This document shows, one piece after another, positions 1-4,791 of a stretch of 5,363 nt of DNA (positions within the stretch are counted from its first letter, which is position 1; every line of letters begins with the position of its first letter). The notes beneath the pieces were generated by a model. That model had not been told where the DNA came from, did not search any database, and saw only the letters and a list, made by a program, of their open reading frames with translations. Location: positions 1 to 5,363 of the forward strand of contig QFQX01000097.1 of the NCBI GenBank assembly GCA_003248775.1, written 5' to 3'. The position numbers were made by a program, and so were the translations under genes. The DNA is from Shinella sp. Lineage in GTDB: Bacteria > Pseudomonadota > Alphaproteobacteria > Rhizobiales > Rhizobiaceae.

Positions 1-439
1 AGCCCGGCATGATGCCGATCTTGCATTCTTCCGGCGTCAGGATACCCGGGCAGTTCGGGCCGAGCAGGCGCGACTTGGACTTGTCGAGCTTGGCCTTGAC
101 CCGCACCATGTCCATGACCGGGATACCCTCGGTGATGCAGGTGATGAACGGGATCTCGGCGTCGATCGCCTCGATGATCGCTTCGGCTGCACCTGCCGGC
201 GGAACGTAGATCACGGTCGCGTCTGCACCGGTCTTGTCCTTGGCTTCGGCAACGGAAGCGAAGATCGGCAGGGTTTCGCCCGTGGAGCCGGTCCAGGTTT
301 CGCCGCCCTTCTTCGGGTGGATACCGCCAACCATCTGCGTACCGTAATAGGCGAGCGCCTGTTCGGTGTGGAAGGTGCCGGTCTTGCCGGTCAGGCCCTG
401 AACGAGGACCTTGGTGTTTTTATTGACGAGAATCGACAT
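1..439 (-). CDS. sucD: Succinyl-CoA synthetase (ADP-forming) alpha subunit, partial (N-terminal 146 residues)
   Basis: Alpha subunit of succinyl-CoA ligase, which with SucC interconverts succinyl-CoA and succinate with formation of ATP or GTP in the cytoplasm. The visible part reads MSILVNKNTKVLVQGLTGKT and onward, the typical start of the family. It is the CoA-binding Rossmann domain: glycine-rich GLTGKTG at residues 15-21, YVPP at 78-81, ITEGIP at 102-107 and GPNCPG at 127-132. The phosphorylated active-site histidine lies in the C-terminal half, beyond the left window edge; family proteins are about 290-300 residues, so roughly half is missing. The gene starts 17 bp after the sucC stop, and a GAGGGA Shine-Dalgarno lies 9 nt before the ATG, so the two are co-transcribed and probably translationally linked, as suits a complex of paired subunits. 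In rhizobia sucA and sucB usually follow; they would be outside the window. No frameshift or odd residue is seen. Confidence 0.97.
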   Translation of the reverse strand, partial: MSILVNKNTKVLVQGLTGKTGTFHTEQALAYYGTQMVGGIHPKKGGETWTGSTGETLPIFASVAEAKDKTGADATVIYVPPAGAAEAIIEAIDAEIPFITCITEGIPVMDMVRVKAKLDKSKSRLLGPNCPGILTPEECKIGIMPG

Positions 440-456
440 TGGTTCAGGTCCCTCAA

Positions 457-1650
457 TTAGCCGTTGATCGCGGCTACGATCTTCTTCGCAGCATCGTCCA
501 GATCGTCGGCAGCGGTGATCGCCAGACCCGATTCGTTCAGGATCTTCTTGCCAAGCTCGACATTGGTGCCTTCAAGGCGAACGACCAGCGGAACCTTCAG
601 GCCGACTTCCTGAACCGCAGCGACAACGCCTTCAGCGATGACGTCGCACTTCATGATGCCACCGAAGATGTTGACGAGGATGCCCTCGACCTTCGGGTCA
701 GCCGTGATGATCTTGAAGGCTGCAGCAACCTTTTCCTTGCCAGCGCCACCGCCGACGTCGCAGAAGTTTGCCGGCTCCTTGCCGTAGAGCTTGATGATGT
801 CCATCGTCGCCATGGCAAGGCCTGCGCCGTTGACCATGCAGCCGATGTTGCCGTCGAGAGCCACGTAGGCGAGATCCCACTTGGAGGCCTCGATTTCCTT
901 GGCGTCTTCCTCGGTTTCGTCACGCAGTGCGCGGACGTCATCGTGACGGAACAGCGCGTTGCCGTCGAAGGAAACCTTGGCGTCGAGAACGCGCAGGTGG
1001 CCATTGGTCATGACGATGAGCGGGTTGATTTCGAGAAGGGACATGTCCTTCTCGTTGAAGGCCTTGTAGAGGATCGGGAAGAGCGACTTGGCGTCTTCGG
1101 CGGCAGCGCCGGTCAGCTCGAGCGCCTTGACGATCTTCGCAACGTCGTCAGCCGTGACACCGGCTTCCGGATCGATGGCGATGGTGTGAATCTTCTCCGG
1201 CGTGTCGTGGGCGACAGCCTCGATGTCCATGCCGCCTTCGGTCGAGACGACGAAGGCAACACGACCGACCGAACGATCGACCAGCAGCGAGCAATAGAGT
1301 TCGCGGGCAATGTCGGCACCGTCTTCGATGTAAAGGCGGTTGACCTGCTTGCCGGCTTCGCCGGTCTGCGCGGTCACCAGCGTGTTGCCGAGCATTTCCT
1401 TGACGTTGGCGACGACTTCGTCGATCGACTTCGCCAGGCGAACGCCGCCCTTGGCTTCGGGGCCGAGTTCCTTGAACTTGCCCTTGCCGCGGCCGCCGGC
1501 GTGGATCTGGCTCTTGACCACGTAAAGCGGGCCGGGAAGAGACTTGGCAGCAGCTTCCGCCTCTTCGACCTTGAGGATCGCGACACCTTCCGCGACCGGT
1601 GCGCCGTAGCCCTTCAGGAGGGCCTTGGCCTGGTATTCATGAATATTCAT
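457..1650 (-). CDS. sucC: Succinyl-CoA synthetase (ADP-forming) beta subunit
   Basis: Beta subunit of succinyl-CoA ligase in the TCA cycle; it carries the nucleotide site and the succinate side of the active site. The protein is 397 residues (E. coli SucC is 388). It starts MNIHEYQAKALLKGYGAPVA, the family signature. An ATP-grasp domain covers roughly residues 1-240, with the lysine of VVKSQIHAGGRGKGK (K46) and GRG at 53-55 for nucleotide binding; N209 in EINPL and D223 in LDAK match the Mg-binding residues. The C-terminal ligase domain has GNIGCMVNGAGLAMATMDI (267-285), DVGGGAGKE (298-306) and VNIFGGIMKCD (326-336). Start choice: AGGGA at 1658-1662 lies 7 nt before the ATG, and the N-terminus aligns with the family. 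It sits 33 bp after mdh and 17 bp before sucD, hence mid-operon. The sequence is intact. A 475-codon open frame on the opposite strand is a shadow of this gene. Confidence 0.98.
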   Translation of the reverse strand: MNIHEYQAKALLKGYGAPVAEGVAILKVEEAEAAAKSLPGPLYVVKSQIHAGGRGKGKFKELGPEAKGGVRLAKSIDEVVANVKEMLGNTLVTAQTGEAGKQVNRLYIEDGADIARELYCSLLVDRSVGRVAFVVSTEGGMDIEAVAHDTPEKIHTIAIDPEAGVTADDVAKIVKALELTGAAAEDAKSLFPILYKAFNEKDMSLLEINPLIVMTNGHLRVLDAKVSFDGNALFRHDDVRALRDETEEDAKEIEASKWDLAYVALDGNIGCMVNGAGLAMATMDIIKLYGKEPANFCDVGGGAGKEKVAAAFKIITADPKVEGILVNIFGGIMKCDVIAEGVVAAVQEVGLKVPLVVRLEGTNVELGKKILNESGLAITAADDLDDAAKKIVAAING

Positions 1651-1683
1651 CGTCTTGTCCCTGTATTGGGCCTGTCAGGCGGA

Positions 1684-2646
1684 TTACTTGAGGGCGGGGG
1701 CGATATTGATGCAGGCTTCGCAAAGACCGGCGACAGCGCCAACGGACTTCTGGAAGGCTTCTTCTTCTGCCTTGGTGAATTCGACTTCGATGATGCGCTC
1801 GACGCCGCCGGCACCGATGATCGTCGGAACGCCGACATACATGTCCTTCACGCCGTACTGGCCTGAGAGATATGCAGCGGCCGGCAGGACGCGCTTCTTG
1901 TCCTTGAGGTAGGATTCAGCCATCTCGATGGCGGAAGCAGCCGGAGCGTAGTAGGCCGAGCCGGTCTTGAGCAGGCCGACGATTTCGGCGCCGCCATCAC
2001 GGGTGCGCTGGATGATTTCTTCCAGGCGCTCCTTGGTGACCCAGCCCATCTTGACGAGGTCGGTCAGCGGAATGCCGCCAACGGTGGAGTAGCGAGCGAG
2101 CGGCACCATGGTGTCGCCGTGGCCACCGAGAACGAATGCGGTAACGTCCTGAACGGAAACCTTGAACTCTTCGGAAAGGAAGAGGCGGAAACGGGCAGAG
2201 TCAAGAACGCCTGCCATGCCGACGACCTTGTTGGTCGGGAGGCCGGAGAACTTCTGCAGGGCCCAGACCATTGCGTCGAGCGGGTTGGTGATGCAGATGA
2301 CGAAGGCGTTCGGAGCGTACTTCTTGATGCCGGCGCCGACCTGTTCCATGACCTTCAGGTTGATGCCGAGAAGGTCGTCGCGGCTCATGCCCGGCTTACG
2401 GGCAACGCCTGCGGTGACGATGCAGACGTCTGCGCCTTCGATGGCGGAGTAATCGCTGGCGCCGGTCAGCTTGGCATTGAAGCCTTCAACGGGGGACGAC
2501 TGGGCGATATCCAGGCCCTTGCCCTGCGGGATGCCGTCGGCAATGTCGAACAGGACGATGTCGCCCAGCTCCTTGAGACCGGCCAGATGAGCCAGCGTAC
2601 CACCAATCATTCCAGAACCGATAAGAGCGATCTTATTGCGCGCCAT
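1684..2646 (-). CDS. mdh: Malate dehydrogenase (NAD-dependent, LDH-like type)
   Basis: Oxidises L-malate to oxaloacetate with NAD in the TCA cycle; soluble cytoplasmic enzyme. 320 residues, of the LDH-like MDH group usual in alphaproteobacteria. Visible sites: NAD-binding GSGMIGG at 10-16; acidic D34 at the end of the second beta strand, which selects NAD over NADP; substrate arginines R83 and R89 in VARKPGMSRDD, R83 being the residue that marks malate rather than lactate specificity; N121 in ITNPLD; D149 and R152 in LDSARFR; catalytic H176 in GGHGDTM. Start: the ATG at 2646 gives MARNKIALIGSGMIGG, the family N-terminus, with a good Shine-Dalgarno 7 nt upstream. The frame stays open to an ATG at 2742, but the extra 32 residues are not family-like and would run through the ribosome binding site. 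First gene of the mdh-sucC-sucD unit, preceded by a 178-bp regulatory gap. Confidence 0.97.
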   Translation of the reverse strand: MARNKIALIGSGMIGGTLAHLAGLKELGDIVLFDIADGIPQGKGLDIAQSSPVEGFNAKLTGASDYSAIEGADVCIVTAGVARKPGMSRDDLLGINLKVMEQVGAGIKKYAPNAFVICITNPLDAMVWALQKFSGLPTNKVVGMAGVLDSARFRLFLSEEFKVSVQDVTAFVLGGHGDTMVPLARYSTVGGIPLTDLVKMGWVTKERLEEIIQRTRDGGAEIVGLLKTGSAYYAPAASAIEMAESYLKDKKRVLPAAAYLSGQYGVKDMYVGVPTIIGAGGVERIIEVEFTKAEEEAFQKSVGAVAGLCEACINIAPALK

Positions 2647-2653
2647 TGAAGTG

Positions 2654-2660
2654 CTTCCTT
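2654..2660 (-). promoter_or_regulatory. Ribosome binding site that fixes the mdh start
   Basis: The minus strand reads AAGGAAG, a strong Shine-Dalgarno, 7 nt before the ATG at 2646. It decides against the longer open frame beginning at 2742, in which these bases would be coding. Confidence 0.75.
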
Positions 2661-2798
2661 TTAGATCCAAAACCAAGGCTGACAGGGATTGGCTGCCGAC
2701 CCTTGTGGAAAATCGCATAGCTGCACTCGAGAAAAACTGCAAACGATTATTTTCAGTGCAGTATTTTCAATCGGTTAGATGATTATTTTCTTACGTAA

Positions 2799-2817
2799 AC
2801 GTCAAAATTTATGACGT
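2799..2817. repeat. Inverted repeat ACGTCA-N7-TGACGT, possible operator
   Basis: Perfect 6-bp arms separated by AAATTTA, next to the palindrome TTACGTAA at 2791-2798. It lies 8 bp past the zapE stop and about 150 bp before mdh. The size and symmetry suit a dimeric regulator binding site; a stem of 6 bp with no U tract makes it a poor terminator for zapE. No regulator can be named from the sequence. Confidence 0.4.
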
Positions 2818-2824
2818 AAAAATG

Positions 2825-3988
2825 TCAAACTTCCGCGCGTGCACCTTGATGAAGGGCAAGATAGTCGGCACTCCACATCTCGAACAGCCGCGAAACGGTG
2901 CGGTCGAATTCGAAACCTTCCGTGCCCTTCTTCTCCGTCAGGAGTTCCTCCGGCATGGCGGCGGCGGAAGCGAAAAGTCGGACGGAGGCATCGTAAAGGG
3001 CGTCGATCAGGATGATGAAACGCTTTGTCTCGTTGCGCTTCTGCGGACCGAGCAGCGGGATGTGATCGATGAAGATGACATCGAACCGGCGGGCAATCTC
3101 AAGAAAGTCGGATGCCCCGAGCGGCTGCGCGCAAAGCTCGGTGAAGGAGAACCGGGCAGCCCGGCCCGCCGCGCGCGGAACGGGAACGCTGCGCCCCTTC
3201 ATCTCGATCTCGGTCGCAATCTCACGCCTGCCATCAGTGATCCTCTCCCAGGCAATATCCATGAGACGGTCGGCCTCGGCCGAAAGAGGCGCCGTATAGA
3301 CCGGCAGGCTTTCGAGCTTTTCCAGGCGGTAGTCGACCGGAGAATCGAGGGTCGTCACCTCGACATGCTTCTTCAGCAATTCGATGAACGGCAGGAAGAG
3401 GCCACGGTTCAAACCGTCCCGATAAAGATTTTCCGGCTCGACGTTGGAAGTTGCGACCAGCGTACAGCCACGCGCGAAAAGCTCGGTGAAGAGGCGCGCC
3501 AAGATCATCGCATCGGCGATATCCGTCACCGTGAATTCGTCGAAGCAGAGAAGTTCCGCCTCCTCGCGCAGCGCCGCCGCCACCGGAGGCACGGGGTCGG
3601 CCTGCTTGGTCTCGCCATTCTTCAGCTTCTGGCGATGGGCATGAATGCGGGCATGCACGTCGGCCATGAATTCGTGGAAATGCGCGCGACGCTTCTTTTC
3701 CACCGGTGCCATCCGGAAGAACAGATCCATCAGCATAGTCTTGCCACGGCCAACGCTGCCATGCACGTAGAGACCGCGCACCGGCTGCTGCGGCTTGCGT
3801 TTCTGCGCGAACATCCAGCCCAACGCGCTCTTCTTGGCGGCCGGGCGGCGTTGCTTCAGGTCATGGAGAATGCGGTCGAGATGGTTGGCAACCTCCATCT
3901 GCGCCTTGTCCGCCTTGAGCGTGCCGGCCTCGGTCATCGACTTGAGCTGCTCGGCAACGCTCGAGGCGTAATCCGGAATGGGCTGCAT
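2825..3988 (-). CDS. zapE: AFG1-like P-loop ATPase, cell division protein ZapE family
   Basis: 387-residue ATPase of the AFG1/ZapE family. In E. coli ZapE acts at the division septum and affects FtsZ bundling; the mitochondrial relatives Afg1/LACE1 help turn over respiratory-chain subunits. Which role holds here is not shown by the sequence. Visible motifs: GLYVHGSVGRGKTMLMDLFF with Walker A GSVGRGKT at 77-84; a family block RRAHFHEFM at 100-108; Walker B LLCFDEF at 146-152 (D150, E151); a sensor-like TSNVEPENLYRDGLNR at 180-195; and FDVIFIDHIPLLGP at 302-314. There is no signal peptide or membrane segment, so the protein is cytoplasmic. Start: the ATG at 3988 has GGAG 8 nt upstream. The frame is open back to the stop of the upstream lipoprotein gene but shows no other ATG. 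It lies 66 bp after the lipoprotein gene, probably co-transcribed with it, and 178 bp before mdh. The 406-codon opposite-strand frame is a shadow. Confidence 0.93.
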   Translation of the reverse strand: MQPIPDYASSVAEQLKSMTEAGTLKADKAQMEVANHLDRILHDLKQRRPAAKKSALGWMFAQKRKPQQPVRGLYVHGSVGRGKTMLMDLFFRMAPVEKKRRAHFHEFMADVHARIHAHRQKLKNGETKQADPVPPVAAALREEAELLCFDEFTVTDIADAMILARLFTELFARGCTLVATSNVEPENLYRDGLNRGLFLPFIELLKKHVEVTTLDSPVDYRLEKLESLPVYTAPLSAEADRLMDIAWERITDGRREIATEIEMKGRSVPVPRAAGRAARFSFTELCAQPLGASDFLEIARRFDVIFIDHIPLLGPQKRNETKRFIILIDALYDASVRLFASAAAMPEELLTEKKGTEGFEFDRTVSRLFEMWSADYLALHQGARAEV

Positions 3989-3995
3989 GCAAAAT

Positions 3996-4008
3996 GCTCC
4001 GCCGGAGC
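3996..4008 (-). promoter_or_regulatory. Small hairpin covering the zapE ribosome binding site
   Basis: The minus strand reads GCTCCGGCGGAGC, which folds as GCTCC-GGC-GGAGC (5-bp arms, 3-nt loop). The GGAG of the 3' arm is the only good Shine-Dalgarno for the zapE ATG at 3988. The stem is then followed by ATTTTGC, too short a T run for a convincing terminator. Pairing is seen; an effect on translation is inference, since it could equally be chance in GC-rich DNA. Confidence 0.35.
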
Positions 4009-4054
4009 GGGCGCCGCCTCGGCATCGACCCGCACGGCATGAAGGGAAGGAAAC

Positions 4055-4582
4055 TTAGCGGCTGAGGCTGATCGGCTGGCCGCTTGAGGTCGAGCCATCG
4101 AAGCGCGCATCCGCGCTCTTGTAGACGCGACCGATGGCATTGCCATTGCGGTCCTTCAGGACCACCTGCTTGCCGGAAACTTCCCAGGAACCCATCTGCG
4201 TGAGTTCACCGGCGCAACCGCGCGTACCACCGCGCGAACCACTGCCGAGATTGGTGAGCGTCAGGAACATATCGCAGGAAGCGCCACCATTGGAAACCTT
4301 CCAGTTGCCGACCATGGATTCCTTGGTCACGTCCATGGCCGTCGCAGGGGCGGCATCGCTCATACCCGCGCCTGGCGCGGCGGCTGCAGGGGCGGCGGGA
4401 AACTGGCTGGCGCCGGCGGCACCGGGTGGCGGCAACTGACCGGACTGGACGGAGGGAACCGGCTGGGCCTGCAGCGGCGGCAGGGCGCTATTCTGCTGAT
4501 CGAGACCACTATAGGAGGTCCGCTGGCAGCCAGCGAGCGAAAGAACGATCGCGACCCCCGTTGCCGCATACTTCAACTTCAT
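4055..4582 (-). CDS. Omp19-like outer-membrane lipoprotein, protease inhibitor Inh family
   Basis: A lipoprotein resembling Brucella Omp19, whose C-terminal domain belongs to the Inh (AprI-type) protease-inhibitor family. The N-terminus has a basic start (MKLK), a hydrophobic stretch (AATGVAIVLSL) and the lipobox LAGC, so signal peptidase II would cut before Cys19 (counted from the start used here). Next comes a flexible Ala/Pro/Gln-rich linker to about residue 82, then a compact domain with VGNWKVSNGGASCDM, GGTRGCAGELTQMGSWEVSGKQVVL and the ending ARFDGSTSSGQPISLSR. Two cysteines (103, 123) could form the single disulfide typical of Inh, and the ending matches my memory of Omp19 (RFDGQTTGGQAVTLSR). 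Three ATGs occur in a row (4588, 4585, 4582); I chose the third because GGGAG is 7 nt before it and only 1 nt before the first, giving 175 rather than 177 residues. Inhibitor activity is inferred from family. It sits between sdhB and zapE with its own likely promoter. Confidence 0.88.
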   Translation of the reverse strand: MKLKYAATGVAIVLSLAGCQRTSYSGLDQQNSALPPLQAQPVPSVQSGQLPPPGAAGASQFPAAPAAAAPGAGMSDAAPATAMDVTKESMVGNWKVSNGGASCDMFLTLTNLGSGSRGGTRGCAGELTQMGSWEVSGKQVVLKDRNGNAIGRVYKSADARFDGSTSSGQPISLSR

Positions 4583-4589
4583 CATCATA

Positions 4590-4594
4590 CTCCC
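4590..4594 (-). promoter_or_regulatory. Ribosome binding site deciding among three tandem ATGs
   Basis: The minus strand reads GGGAG-T-ATG-ATG-ATG. The gap from GGGAG is 1 nt to the first ATG, 4 nt to the second and 7 nt to the third. Normal spacing favours the third (4582), possibly the second. All three give the same signal peptide and lipobox. Confidence 0.6.
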
Positions 4595-4638
4595 GGTTGA
4601 CCGCTTCTGGCCGGTTTCTCATACGAAAACACGGCGGA

Positions 4639-4666
4639 ATTATCGCAAACGACCTGCTCGAATCAA
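4639..4666 (-). promoter_or_regulatory. Candidate sigma70 promoter of the lipoprotein gene (and zapE)
   Basis: On the minus strand TTGATT (4661-4666) and GATAAT (4639-4644) are 16 bp apart; read as CTTGAT with a 17-bp spacer it also suits the alphaproteobacterial CTTGAC-type -35. Transcription would begin near 4632, leaving a leader of about 50 nt. A second, weaker pair lies further upstream: TTGACC at 4746-4751 and TATCGT at 4722-4727, spacing 18. Because zapE follows 66 bp after the lipoprotein gene, the promoter probably serves both. Confidence 0.5.
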
Positions 4667-4732
4667 GACAGCAGACCTCGCAAACTCCGCACACCGTCTT
4701 TCACCAAGACTGAATCGCGTTACGATATGGTA

Positions 4733-4764
4733 AATGGGCTACATCGGTCAAAATGCAACCCATT
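4733..4764 (-). terminator. Strong hairpin at the 3' end of the sdh transcript
   Basis: It begins 28 nt after the sdhB stop. The minus-strand RNA folds AAUGGGUUGCAU with AUGUAGCCCAUU, a 12-bp stem with two G-U pairs, around an 8-nt loop UUUGACCG. On the plus strand those two positions would be A-C mismatches, so the fold favours the strand in which sdhB is transcribed. There is no U tract after the stem (it continues UACCAUAUCG), so it may be a processing or stability end rather than a classic intrinsic terminator. The remainder of the 203-bp gap holds the lipoprotein promoter and nothing else that I see. Confidence 0.55.
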
Positions 4765-4791
4765 CCCGAAAGCAGACAGGATCGAGCCGGA

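Larger units (their letters stand above)
2647..2824 (-). promoter_or_regulatory. Promoter/operator region of the mdh-sucCD operon, with short repeats
   Basis: This 178-bp gap between zapE and mdh has no gene. Its half nearest zapE (about 2731-2824) is clearly richer in A and T than the genes around it. Two weak sigma70-like promoters can be proposed on the minus strand. One has TTGCAG at 2737-2742 and CTATGC at 2715-2720, spacing 16, giving a leader of about 60 nt. The other has TTGACG at 2800-2805 and TCATCT at 2777-2782, spacing 17. Neither is a close consensus match, so the exact promoter is open. Repeats seen on the plus strand: GATTATTTTC twice (2745-2754, 2781-2790); TATTTTC three times (2748, 2762, 2784); an 8-bp palindrome TTACGTAA (2791-2798); ACGTCA and TGACGT as inverted arms (2799-2804, 2812-2817); and CTGCACT with AGTGCAG as inverted arms (2721-2727, 2755-2761). 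That this region drives the operon is an inference from position and composition. Confidence 0.5.

Noticed and set aside
1670..1680. Palindrome GCCTGTCAGGC in the mdh-sucC gap
   Set aside because: 5-bp arms with a 1-nt centre cannot form a proper RNA hairpin, there is no T tract, and the genes are clearly one operon.
439..1866. 475-codon open frame on the plus strand opposite sucC and the end of mdh
   Set aside because: The minus strand encodes full, motif-complete SucC and Mdh here. The plus-strand product is rich in Asp, Val, Leu, Arg and Gly, as expected from reading GC-rich, codon-biased genes backwards, and matches no family I recognise.
1684..2742. Mdh with a 32-residue N-terminal extension starting at 2742
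   Set aside because: The family N-terminus is MARNKIALIGSG at 2646, with a good Shine-Dalgarno 7 nt before it; the extension has no family likeness and covers the promoter area.
2822..4042. 406-codon open frame on the plus strand opposite zapE
   Set aside because: It mirrors zapE almost exactly, is rich in Arg, His, Glu and Leu without a recognisable domain, and starts in the AT-rich gap without a convincing ribosome binding site.
4671..4690. Possible small hairpin CTGCT/AGCAG near 4652-4674 as terminator in the sdhB-lipoprotein gap
   Set aside because: The arms are only 5 bp with an 11-nt loop, no T run follows, and the sequence overlaps the better-supported promoter.
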